Shown: in pieces, positions 1 through 6,332 of the stretch | How the letters are laid out: each line of letters starts with the position of its first letter | How positions within the stretch are numbered: position 1 is the first letter of the stretch | NCBI GenBank assembly: GCA_030123645.1 | Contig: JASJYE010000110.1 | Span: 1 to 7,329, forward strand | DNA: 7,329 nt | Source: Candidatus Hydrogenedentota bacterium | GTDB taxonomy: Bacteria; Hydrogenedentota; Hydrogenedentia; Hydrogenedentales; GCA-2746185 | Direction: 5' to 3' | Translations under genes and position numbers: made by a program | The notes under the pieces: generated by a model | The model's database searches: none | The model's input: the letters and a program-made list of their open reading frames with translations, nothing else | What the model was told of the DNA's origin: nothing

Positions 1-20
1 AAGCGCAGCTTGGGGGTGCC
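1..20 (+). repeat. Partial inverted copy of the hairpin repeat (R0)
   Basis: The plus strand here reads AAGCGCAGCTT followed by GGGGGTG. This closely resembles the second arm of the repeat at 123-159 read on the minus strand (AAGCGAAGCTTT then GGGGG). AAGC/GCTT can form a small stem with a three-base loop. The copy runs in the opposite direction to the other copies and is cut by the window edge, so its full length cannot be seen. TTGGGGGTG at 10-18 is the exact reverse complement of 45-53 in the next copy. Confidence 0.4.
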
Positions 21-41
21 TTGGTTGTACCTCAGCTACTA

Positions 42-74
42 CCACACCCCCAAACAAGTTTGGCGGTGGCACCC
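42..74 (-). repeat. Hairpin-forming intergenic repeat, copy R1
   Basis: Positions 45-74 match 3361-3390 at 28 of 30 bases, directly visible by alignment. The element folds on itself: 45-48 (CACC) pairs with 65-68 (GGTG), 49/64 is a single mismatch, and 50-55 (CCAAAC) pairs with 58-63 (GTTTGG) around a two-base loop. A GGCACCC tail follows at 68-74. It lies downstream of moaE and is written here in the minus orientation because the other copies keep their pairing best as a minus-strand RNA. No U-tract follows, so it does not look like an ordinary intrinsic terminator. Confidence 0.7.
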
Positions 75-122
75 GCGACAAGGTCAGAGTGGACACCGCC
101 TTATTTGAGATTCTCTGGGAGA

Positions 123-159
123 CCACATGCCCCCAAAGCTTCGCTTGAAGGTGGTACCC
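123..159 (-). repeat. Diverged hairpin repeat, copy R2
   Basis: Read on the minus strand this segment begins GGGTACCACC, continues CAAGC-GAA-GCTTTG and ends GGGGGCATGTGG. It lines up with R1 (GGGTGCCACC ... TTTGGGGG ... TGTGG) with about four extra bases at the loop. AAGC/GCTT forms the inner stem around a GAA loop. After a C/T mismatch, two G-U pairs (in the minus-strand RNA) and two G-C pairs extend it. Orientation and overall architecture match R1, about 85 bp away, but identity is clearly lower, so common origin is likely rather than certain. Confidence 0.5.
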
Positions 160-264
160 AGCACCCTTCGCACTTCGTGCACCGACAGGTCCTTCGCCGA
201 TCAGCCTATCCGACCACACGACACCTCTTGAGTGGCGCGGCCGGCGCCCTCTCCGCGCTTGCCG

Positions 265-705
265 CTAGGACCGTCTCGCGCCGACTTTTGAGAGCTTGTC
301 GATGTTGAGCCAGCCGGAGTCGCCGTCGGTGTAGGTCTCTTTTTTCCAGATGGGGAGGCGGGACTTGATTTCTTCGATGATGTATCGGCAGGCGTCGAAG
401 GCGGCGGCGCGATGCCCGGCGCTCACGCCGATCCACACGGCCATGTCGCCGACTTCGAGATGCCCGACGCGGTGGACGCATTCGGCGCGGAGGACGTCGA
501 ACTTTTCCAGGGCCTCGTCGAGGACTTTCTGGCCTTCTTTCGAGGCGACGGCCGCATAGCCCTCGTATTCGAGTTGGCGCACGTCGCGCCCCTCGTTCTC
601 GTTGCGCACCCAGCCCTCGAAGGTCACGCATCCTCCCGCGGAGGCGGCTTCCAAGCTCTTCCGCAGCGCCGCGCCGTCGATTGTGTCGGGGCTTAATGAA
701 AACAC
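265..705 (-). CDS. moaE: Molybdopterin synthase catalytic (large) subunit MoaE
   Basis: This 146-residue protein is the large subunit of the MoaD2-MoaE2 heterotetramer, which converts cyclic pyranopterin monophosphate to molybdopterin in the cytoplasm using sulfur carried on the MoaD C-terminus. Length is usual for the family (about 150). Visible family signatures are the EGWVRNENEGR segment near residues 30-40, GHRAAAF near 97-103, and EEIKSRLPIWKKE at 111-123. Lys114 and Lys121 have the same seven-residue spacing as the active-site Lys119 and Lys126 of E. coli MoaE. The start is GTG at 703-705, chosen because a GAGGG ribosome-binding site lies five bases upstream and the first strand is then complete. 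It is the last gene of the moa operon, 30 nt after moaD. No clear intrinsic terminator follows the TAG stop. Confidence 0.95.
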   Translation of the reverse strand: MFSLSPDTIDGAALRKSLEAASAGGCVTFEGWVRNENEGRDVRQLEYEGYAAVASKEGQKVLDEALEKFDVLRAECVHRVGHLEVGDMAVWIGVSAGHRAAAFDACRYIIEEIKSRLPIWKKETYTDGDSGWLNIDKLSKVGARRS

Positions 706-735
706 GGTATCCCTCAGGCCGTTGGTCTTCCCGCT

Positions 736-990
736 CTACCCGCCGGCGACCGGCGGAATAAAGACGATCGTGTCGCCTTCTTTGACCTCTTGCGACCAGT
801 CCGTGAATTCCTCGTTCACGACCAGCTTTAGCGCGGTGCGGTCGAGCGTGAAGCCGTGGCGCTCGCGCAACTCGTCGAACAACTCTTCGGCGGTGGCGGC
901 CGATGTGCGGATCTCCTCCTCGGCGACGCCCGCTTCCTCACGCAGGCTGGCGAAATACTCGATCCGCACCTTGCACGATTCCTTGCTCAT
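736..990 (-). CDS. moaD: Molybdopterin synthase sulfur carrier (small) subunit MoaD
   Basis: This is an 84-residue ubiquitin-fold protein ending in Val-Ala-Gly-Gly, with the double glycine immediately before the TAG stop. In this family the terminal glycine is adenylated by MoeB, converted to a thiocarboxylate, and inserted into MoaE, where it donates the dithiolene sulfurs. The beta-grasp pattern is visible: VRIEYFASLREEAG at the N-terminus, the TAEELFDELRERHG helix in the middle, and GDTIVFIPPVAGG at the end. Length is typical (about 80). Its ATG overlaps the mobA TGA by four bases (ATGA), which suggests translational coupling, and moaE, its partner subunit, follows 30 nt later. ThiS and other sulfur carriers share the fold, but the position next to moaE settles the assignment. 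Confidence 0.94.
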   Translation of the reverse strand: MSKESCKVRIEYFASLREEAGVAEEEIRTSAATAEELFDELRERHGFTLDRTALKLVVNEEFTDWSQEVKEGDTIVFIPPVAGG

Positions 991-1613
991 GACAGCCCCG
1001 CCCGCTCCGCGGCCAAGCGCGCGCGCACCTCTTCGAGATCCTCAGGGGTGTTGACGTTGGTCAACATTCGGTCCTCGGGCGGGCACACCATGCGCACATC
1101 GGCGTCTGTGAGCACGTCGCGCAGGCTGTATCGGCCCGCGGCCAGGCGCTCCTTCAGCAACAGCGCGCTCCGCGGCTCATAAATCGCACAGAGCGGCTCG
1201 AAAAAACCGTCCGATGCCATAAATGCCGTGGCCATCCGATCGGGCTCGCGCCCGTCGAGCAGTTCGCGGACCGCCAGCTCGTTGATATACGGAAGGTCGC
1301 ACGCGAGCACAAACCAGGCCGCACCAGGCTCCTGGTCCATCGCAGAAAGCACCCCGCTCATGGGACCGATCTCACCGTAGGCGTCCTCGACCCGCGGGAG
1401 CGCCTCGAAGACATCGGGCCGGGGCGGTCCCTTGCGGACGGATGCGCAGACGCGCTCAAGAACTGCGCCGAGCAATTCGGAGCAATAGATCCCCTGCGGC
1501 TTGCCATGGAAATCAAGCGCGGACTTGTCCATCCCCATGCGCGTGTTTAGGCCGCCGGCCATGACGAGGCCGTAGACGGGCGGCGCCGCACTATTTTGGT
1601 GCGTGATAGTCAC
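987..1613 (-). CDS. mobA: Molybdenum cofactor guanylyltransferase MobA
   Basis: This is a cytoplasmic nucleotidyltransferase of 208 residues that transfers GMP from GTP to the molybdenum cofactor, giving the MGD form used by DMSO-reductase-family enzymes. The GTP-binding loop is clear (VMAGGLNTRMGMDK at 17-30, matching the family's AGGxSxRMGxDK). GPMSG at 83-87, the metal-binding ACDLP near 104-108 and NVNTPEDL at 186-193 follow in the expected order. I chose GTG at 1611-1613 because GGTGG lies five bases before it. An in-frame GTG at 1620-1622 would add three residues but leaves almost no room for a ribosome-binding site. The gene overlaps the moaC end by 23 bp (32 bp with the longer start) and moaD by 4 bp. 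MocA-type cytidylyltransferases are related, but the operon and motifs favour MobA. Confidence 0.88.
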   Translation of the reverse strand: MTITHQNSAAPPVYGLVMAGGLNTRMGMDKSALDFHGKPQGIYCSELLGAVLERVCASVRKGPPRPDVFEALPRVEDAYGEIGPMSGVLSAMDQEPGAAWFVLACDLPYINELAVRELLDGREPDRMATAFMASDGFFEPLCAIYEPRSALLLKERLAAGRYSLRDVLTDADVRMVCPPEDRMLTNVNTPEDLEEVRARLAAERAGLS

Positions 1614-2064
1614 TTTTTCCACCCCTCTTCTCGATCAGCCGCGTCTCGCGGATCACGATGTCGTGGGAGATACCCTTGCACATGTCGTAGACGGTCAGCG
1701 CCGCGACCATCGCGCCGGTCAACGCCTCCATCTCGACGCCGGTCTTGTGTGTGACCACGGCGTGGCAATCGATCTGGATTTCGCCGTTGTCCTCGAGTTG
1801 GATATAGATTTTGCAGTCTTCCAATCCTATGGGATGGCAGAGGGGAATCAAGTCGCTCGTTTTTTTCGCGGCCATGACCCCTGCGAGGATCGCGGTCTGA
1901 AATACCGGACCTTTCTTGCTTCGAAGGTCGCCATCGGCGAACAGCGCCGCGACTTGCTCCGGCACGGAGACCATCGCCCGCGCATGGGCGGAGCGCTTTG
2001 TCGGCGTTTTGCCGCTGACGTCGACCATGGCCGGCTGATTGTCGGAATTTACGTGCGAAAGCAT
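1591..2064 (-). CDS. moaC: Cyclic pyranopterin monophosphate synthase MoaC
   Basis: This 157-residue enzyme carries out the second half of the first cofactor step. It rearranges the MoaA product 3',8-cyclo-GTP into cyclic pyranopterin monophosphate, acting as a hexamer in the cytoplasm. Family signatures are complete: MVDVSGK at 13-19, KKGPV from 50, IPLCHPI at 73-79, GVEMEAL at 109-115 and TVYDMCK at 124-130. The catalytic equivalents Lys51, His77, Glu111, Glu113, Asp127 and Lys130 are all present. Its ATG directly follows the moaA TGA with no gap. A perfect GGAGG at 2069-2073 lies four bases before the start, inside the end of moaA. The 3' end overlaps the mobA start. Length is normal, with no sign of fusion or damage. 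Confidence 0.96.
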   Translation of the reverse strand: MLSHVNSDNQPAMVDVSGKTPTKRSAHARAMVSVPEQVAALFADGDLRSKKGPVFQTAILAGVMAAKKTSDLIPLCHPIGLEDCKIYIQLEDNGEIQIDCHAVVTHKTGVEMEALTGAMVAALTVYDMCKGISHDIVIRETRLIEKRGGKSDYHAPK

Positions 2065-3111
2065 TCAGCCTCCGATCTCATACATCTCAACTTTGCGCTG
2101 GTGACGTTCATGTTCCGGCATCGCGGCGCGAAGCTCCGAATAGCGATCGTCGCGGGCGCCCCAAACGGAGGCGAGCCGATCCAATAGGGCCTCGTCGGAT
2201 TCGCCCGCGCGCAGGGCTGCCTTCATGTCGGTGCCCGCGCTTGCGAAGAGGCAGGTGTAGAGCTTTCCGTCGGCGGAAAGGCGCGCGCGCGTGCATCCGC
2301 CGCAAAATGATTCGGTGACGGAGGAAATGAAGCCGATCTCGCCGGAACCGTCTTCGTAGACATAGCGGGCTGCGACTTCGCCCTTATAATTCCGCTCGAC
2401 GGGACGCAGGGGGTATTTCGCGTGGATTCGTTCCATCAAGATCTTTGATGGAAGCACCTCAGCAAGATCCCAGTGGTTGCGGTTGCCGGCGTCCATGTAC
2501 TCGATGAAGCGAACAATGCAGCCGGTCCCGCGGAAGTGCTCCGCCAGGGCGACTGCCCCTTCGTCGTTCACGCCTTTCTGTATGACCGCGTTTATTTTGA
2601 TGGTGCTGAAACCCGCCGCGTGTGCGGCATCGATCCCTTTGAGCACGTGTGCGACCCGTACGCCGCGGCCGTTCATACGGCCGAACACGTCGTCGTCAAG
2701 TGAATCGAGACTGACCGTCAGGCGATCCAATCCGGCATCATGGAGCGCAGGGGCTTGACTGCGCAGTAACAGGCCGTTGGTCGTGAGCGCGAGATCGTCA
2801 GCGCCCTCGATATTGGCCAGACGGGCGATCAAGTCGGGCAGTCCTTTGCGCAAGAGGGGTTCACCGCCGGTAATGCGGATTTTTTTCGCGCCCAGGCTCG
2901 TAATCAGCGTTGCCAGACGCACGATCTCGTCGAAGGCAAGAAGCTCGTCCTCAGGAAGAAATTCATAGCCTTCACCGAATTTCTCCCGGGGCATGCAATA
3001 GGTGCAGCGGAGATTGCAGTTGTCGATCACGGATATTCGCAGGTCGCGAAGCGCGCGGCCCAGCGTATCGCGCAATTCGGTCTTGATTATGGCCGGTTCG
3101 GAGAGCCCCAT
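2065..3111 (-). CDS. moaA: GTP 3',8-cyclase MoaA (radical SAM)
   Basis: This 348-residue radical SAM enzyme starts molybdenum-cofactor synthesis by cyclising GTP to 3',8-cyclo-GTP, the MoaC substrate. The N-terminal S-adenosylmethionine cluster motif is CX3CX2C at Cys32, Cys36 and Cys39, inside NCNLRCTYCMP. ITGGEPLLR follows at 80-88. The second, GTP-binding iron-sulfur site is Cys270-X2-Cys273-X13-Cys287, exactly the family spacing, and the protein ends in the conserved Gly-Gly. The reading frame stays open upstream to 3441, but I chose ATG at 3109-3111. The family similarity begins just after it (LRDLRISVIDNCN), a purine-rich GAAAGAAGA precedes it, and the upstream 110 codons run through the promoter and the hairpin repeat. 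It is the first gene of the operon. Confidence 0.96.
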   Translation of the reverse strand: MGLSEPAIIKTELRDTLGRALRDLRISVIDNCNLRCTYCMPREKFGEGYEFLPEDELLAFDEIVRLATLITSLGAKKIRITGGEPLLRKGLPDLIARLANIEGADDLALTTNGLLLRSQAPALHDAGLDRLTVSLDSLDDDVFGRMNGRGVRVAHVLKGIDAAHAAGFSTIKINAVIQKGVNDEGAVALAEHFRGTGCIVRFIEYMDAGNRNHWDLAEVLPSKILMERIHAKYPLRPVERNYKGEVAARYVYEDGSGEIGFISSVTESFCGGCTRARLSADGKLYTCLFASAGTDMKAALRAGESDEALLDRLASVWGARDDRYSELRAAMPEHERHQRKVEMYEIGG

Positions 3112-3177
3112 TCTTCTTTCTATCGTCTTTCGGTTGGCTACGCCGCCGCGCAGGTTTCGATAATCATAGCGCCCAGT

Positions 3178-3183
3178 ATTATA
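3178..3183 (-). promoter_or_regulatory. Probable -10 box of the moa operon promoter
   Basis: A perfect TATAAT reads leftwards here, about 67 bases before the moaA ATG. At a 17-base spacing the -35 position (3201-3206) reads GTGCCC on the minus strand, a poor match. The promoter is therefore either activator-dependent or weak, or the match is by chance. Transcription would start near 3171 and give a leader of about 60 nt. Confidence 0.45.
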
Positions 3184-3360
3184 CACAACGCTCGCGCTCG
3201 GGGCACAGACCGGCGTCGTGTGCTGAACCCAGACACTCATCTCCGCCCAAACATTCCCATCAAGGGTGAGAAATGTTAGGAAGCTGATACGCAACCACGG
3301 CCATGGGGTGTTTCGGGCGGCTTGGGCGAAGCCCTCGGGTACAGGCTGGGATTTTAAGTG

Positions 3361-3390
3361 CACCCCCAAACGAGTTTGGCGGCGGCACCC
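3361..3390 (-). repeat. Hairpin-forming intergenic repeat, copy R3
   Basis: It matches 45-74 at 28 of 30 bases and has the same orientation. One difference is in the two-base loop. The other is in the outer stem, where an A-T pair becomes A/C on the plus strand but a G-U wobble in a minus-strand RNA. The inner stem CCAAAC/GTTTGG and the single central mismatch are unchanged. It sits between the moa promoter and the CopD-like gene, so copies R1, R2 and R3 flank the moa operon on both sides. Confidence 0.7.
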
Positions 3391-3420
3391 ACCGTGGAAC
3401 ACTGCGATTGATTCCCCTTC

Positions 3421-3429
3421 TGGTATACT
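3421..3429 (+). promoter_or_regulatory. Possible extended -10 promoter for the CopD-like gene
   Basis: TGG followed by TATACT fits an extended -10 box (TGN then TATAAT with one mismatch). No good -35 hexamer lies at the usual distance, which an extended -10 can tolerate. Transcription would start near 3436, giving a leader of about 40 nt that contains the strong AGGGGAGG ribosome-binding site at 3458-3465. Confidence 0.4.
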
Positions 3430-3475
3430 GCCTGTCCTCAATTGTCAGTCGCCGGAAAGGGGAGGTTTTTTCAAG

Positions 3476-3994
3476 ATGACCGCCGAAATCGCTATGCCGC
3501 TCCTTATGCGCTGGCTACATGTCGGCACGGCGATCGTCGTCGTAGGGGGCTTAGTTTTTTACCGTCTCGTATTCGTCCCCATCGCCGACAAGGTCCTAAG
3601 CGATGAGGAGCGCGAGAAGCTCCGCGAGCCCCTGATGCGGCGCTGGAAGATGTTCATACATCCGTCGATTATCCTCTTTCTTATCAGCGGTTTTTACAAT
3701 TACATCTATGTCACGAGCGCACAGCATGAGGGCCAGGGGCTGTATCACGCCTTGTTCGGGTTGAAGTTCCTGCTGGCGCTGGGGGTCTTCGCGCTGGCGA
3801 TCATTATGACTTCGACCATGACATGGTCGGAGAAATTCCGCAAGAATCAAGCACTGTGGGCCGTGCTGATTCTTCTCGCGTCGGCGGTCGTGCTGATCGG
3901 GGGGTACATGAAGGTCATGCCGGCGGGATCGAATCACGCGAGTCAGATCGACAGCGGGGCGGGCGCAGTCTCCGAGGAAGCCGGCGATTTATGA
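3476..3994 (+). CDS. CopD-like four-helix integral membrane protein
   Basis: This 172-residue inner-membrane protein has four hydrophobic segments at about 8-36, 60-80, 90-112 and 127-147. The first carries RWLHVGTAIVVVGG. That pattern (Leu-His near the start, then a Gly-Gly and an aromatic/Arg turn) recalls the CopD/PcoD superfamily and its HemJ-like relatives. His15, His62 and His91 lie at or near helix starts and could bind metal or haem. This is inference, and no substrate can be named. The start is ATG at 3476, because AGGGGAGG ends ten bases upstream and the open frame before it runs through repeat R3. It has no operon partner. Its TGA overlaps the end of the convergent acyltransferase/hydrolase gene by six bases. 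The C-terminal 22 residues are polar and probably unstructured. Confidence 0.72.
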   Translation: MTAEIAMPLLMRWLHVGTAIVVVGGLVFYRLVFVPIADKVLSDEEREKLREPLMRRWKMFIHPSIILFLISGFYNYIYVTSAQHEGQGLYHALFGLKFLLALGVFALAIIMTSTMTWSEKFRKNQALWAVLILLASAVVLIGGYMKVMPAGSNHASQIDSGAGAVSEEAGDL

Positions 3995-6241
3995 CGCCGC
4001 GGTTGTGGTCTCGCTTAGATCCGCGGACTTGACCGGCTCGGAAACTTCCTCGTCGAAGACGGGCGCAGCCTGCGGCTTTTGATCGCGGGCCCAGAGGAGG
4101 AAGCGGTACACGCGCTCGAAAACCTCCTTCGAGCGCGGCCCGTTGACGATCCCGTGGTTTTCGCGCTCGAAAACCGTCAGCTCTTTAAGAGGCGTCCCCA
4201 CTTGCGAAAAGATGTCGAGGCCGCTGCTCGGATCGACGATGGGGTCTTTCGAGCCTTGCATGACGAGCGTCGGTACCACGATTTGCTCGAGGACGTTCTC
4301 CATCGCTTCCATGGCGCGGTTTAACTCGCGCACGCCCGTGAGAGGGTTCCGCTTGTAGTTGATATGCTCGTTCTCCGGCGCGTTCTCCAGGTATTCCCAG
4401 CCCGTTTCGCTGCCGCGGATCCGCCGTACGAGGCTGTTGAAACTGACAACGGAAGGGACGAGCCGGGCGGCGAACTGGCGGAGCTTGAGCGGCGCGTTGA
4501 TCGAAAATACCGATTGGATCTTCTCGCCCTTCAAGCCTGCGCCCATGAGCGCGAGACACCCTCCGGTCGAAAATCCGCCGAGGATGATGTTGTCCGTGAA
4601 ACTCTTGATGACGACGTAGCCGCAGTTGACGGACTCGTACCAGTCCGCCCACTGCGTCTGCGCCAGGTCTTCGGGGGAGGTGCCGTGCCCCTTGAGGCGC
4701 ACGCCGTAGACAACGTAGCCGCGCTCATAGAGAAACTCCCCGAGCGCGCGTACCTCCTCCGGCGCGGCCAGGTACCCGTGGACCAATACGACGCCGGCAT
4801 TATATCTCTCGGGCACGAGCAGGAAGGGCCGGCCGATGTCCATGGGGTGGCTCTCAGACATCCGGTACTTCTCGTAATCGTGCTCAAAGGCGTCTTGGTC
4901 CTCCTGCAAAAAGATGTCCCGCACACGCTTCGACAGTTCCTGACGCGGCATTACCGCGACCTCTTTGACGAGATCGACGAATCCCTCAAGCGGCTCGACC
5001 TCGTTGGCGATGACATACGTCGTCTCCATGGTGCGGATGTTATGGAAATCCTCCTTGCCTTGCGTTACGCCGGGCACCCTGCGGTAGAGTCTGCCGTCCC
5101 TTCGGATGACTTTCTCCCGGAGGCACAGCTCCATGAAGTCGTGAAACTTGGGGCTGGGATCCTCGAAAATGATGTTCCGGTAAGTCTTGCGCAGTAGCCC
5201 GTGCAGGCTGTGCTTGCCCGCCTTGACAAGCTCATGCACGCACAGGAAAATCCGGTTGCGGTAGCGGCGCTCGGTAAAGAGCTTGGTGCCCTGATAGCGC
5301 ACGATGGTCGCGAATATGTGGTCGTAATTCACCCGGGTAAGGCGGTAAATACTTTCCATGTACCGCTTCATCAACTGGCTGCTCGCCTCGTTGAACAGCG
5401 ACTTCGGGTCACGCTCCAATTTCTGGAGGTCGTCGCCGCATGCCATGAGTTCGGCGTGCACGGGGCGGTAGAGGTAAGGGTGTATGTCGATGGGTTCGCC
5501 AAGCGTAATGTCGATATCCGTATCCGACGAGAGCAGTGTGCCCTCGACCGACAGCTCGTCGAGCGCCCGTTCGCTCAAGTCCTTCGCCAAGGCGGATGCC
5601 ATCCGCAAGATGATATTGTCGCGTGCGCGGATAGGAAAGTATGTGATGTTTATGGGGATGATCACGGTGCGCTTGCTCACGACGGCATCGAGCGTGTCAA
5701 GATCGAACATGGCCATGGCCTCTTCCATGCCTTCTTGATCCGGGCTGTTATAGATGCACTCGAGCTTGTGCCGGTAGAACGCTGCACGGAGGGCCAAGTG
5801 TGCGGCGCCCCGATGCGGCGGCCGCCGCCCGCCTCGGTTGAACACGCTGAACACGCCGGCAGGGTCAACGACCTTCTTGTCTTTGATCATCTGCCCCTCG
5901 GGGAAGATGATCCAAGGATGGTCTCCCTTCAGCAGCGATCTTACGATCACCTTGTCACGATCCGGATCCTCCGTGGATACCGTCCCGACCTGGCGAAGGT
6001 AGGAGCCGATCCGGCCCACGAAAAGCTCGCTCGCGCCGAGGGACCAGACCTCGCGGCCCGTGTGTTTGTTCAGCTCAAAGGGGAGAAGCACGGTCTCCAG
6101 ACGCGTGAAGTGATTGACGGTGAAGATGATCGACATGTCGTCTTCGATGACTTCATGGTTGTGCACGCGCACGTCTGCCTTGATCAGAATCGACGCGAGG
6201 CGGAGCGCCATTTTTGTGGATGTAAATGCGAACGAGAACAT
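3989..6241 (-). CDS. PlsC-like acyltransferase fused to an alpha/beta hydrolase
   Basis: This is a 750-residue two-domain protein. Residues about 20-260 resemble glycerolipid acyltransferases (PlsB/PlsC), with NHFTRLET at 43-50, FPEG at 113-116 and VIIPINITYFP at 193-203. The usual HX4D is HX4E here (His44, Glu49). Residues 260-475 are a helical linker without a recognised motif. Residues 480-720 are an alpha/beta hydrolase of carboxylesterase/monoacylglycerol-lipase type: VVLVHGY at 484-490, nucleophile GFSTG with Ser558, Asp666 in GSKDPIVD and His696 in ENHG. Such an enzyme could both remove and transfer acyl chains on membrane lipids; that is inference, and the substrate is unknown. There is no signal peptide; the N-terminus is mildly hydrophobic. 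The ATG at 6239-6241 has GAGGG six bases upstream. The last 25 residues are acidic and low in complexity. Confidence 0.85.
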   Translation of the reverse strand: MFSFAFTSTKMALRLASILIKADVRVHNHEVIEDDMSIIFTVNHFTRLETVLLPFELNKHTGREVWSLGASELFVGRIGSYLRQVGTVSTEDPDRDKVIVRSLLKGDHPWIIFPEGQMIKDKKVVDPAGVFSVFNRGGRRPPHRGAAHLALRAAFYRHKLECIYNSPDQEGMEEAMAMFDLDTLDAVVSKRTVIIPINITYFPIRARDNIILRMASALAKDLSERALDELSVEGTLLSSDTDIDITLGEPIDIHPYLYRPVHAELMACGDDLQKLERDPKSLFNEASSQLMKRYMESIYRLTRVNYDHIFATIVRYQGTKLFTERRYRNRIFLCVHELVKAGKHSLHGLLRKTYRNIIFEDPSPKFHDFMELCLREKVIRRDGRLYRRVPGVTQGKEDFHNIRTMETTYVIANEVEPLEGFVDLVKEVAVMPRQELSKRVRDIFLQEDQDAFEHDYEKYRMSESHPMDIGRPFLLVPERYNAGVVLVHGYLAAPEEVRALGEFLYERGYVVYGVRLKGHGTSPEDLAQTQWADWYESVNCGYVVIKSFTDNIILGGFSTGGCLALMGAGLKGEKIQSVFSINAPLKLRQFAARLVPSVVSFNSLVRRIRGSETGWEYLENAPENEHINYKRNPLTGVRELNRAMEAMENVLEQIVVPTLVMQGSKDPIVDPSSGLDIFSQVGTPLKELTVFERENHGIVNGPRSKEVFERVYRFLLWARDQKPQAAPVFDEEVSEPVKSADLSETTTAAS

Positions 6242-6332
6242 GCCCGTCCCTCAGCTTTAAGTTTCAGTACGTTTCCGAATTCTCTGGCCTCGGAATCAGG
6301 CCGCGTTGGAATCGGCTTCCTTCATCTTATTA

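Larger units (their letters stand above)
3112..3475. other. Divergent intergenic region, moaA / CopD-like gene
   Basis: This 364-bp stretch separates two divergently read genes. It holds a TATAAT box for the moa operon, an extended -10 box for the rightward gene, and repeat copy R3 at 3361-3390. A second hairpin at 3324-3334 (GGGC-GAA-GCCC) lies close to R3; GGCTT/AAGCC in the same place is an alternative pairing. I see no recognisable protein or RNA gene and no molybdenum-cofactor riboswitch. The moaA leader after the predicted start is only about 60 nt, too short for that riboswitch. Confidence 0.6.

Noticed and set aside
170..180. Small hairpin GCAC-TTC-GTGC
   Set aside because: A four-base stem is too short to call alone. 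It may belong to the repeat cluster but cannot be shown to.
234..248. GC-rich hairpin (GGCGC / GCGCC) just after moaE as a terminator
   Set aside because: The stem is only five base pairs and no run of U follows on the minus strand.
21..308. Open plus-strand frame of 95 codons at the left edge
   Set aside because: It runs through the hairpin repeats and into the antisense of moaE, has no ribosome-binding site worth naming, and has no recognisable protein pattern.
3112..3171. Molybdenum-cofactor riboswitch upstream of moaA
   Set aside because: The predicted leader is about 60 nt and shows none of the stem arrangement I would expect for that roughly 140-nt RNA. A covariance-model search would settle it.
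3112..3441. 110-codon N-terminal extension of moaA
   Set aside because: It crosses the TATAAT box and repeat R3 and shows no family similarity. MoaA similarity starts just after the ATG at 3111.
3266..3475. 70-codon N-terminal extension of the CopD-like protein
   Set aside because: It contains the repeat, is not hydrophobic, and lacks a ribosome-binding site. The ATG at 3476 has a strong one.
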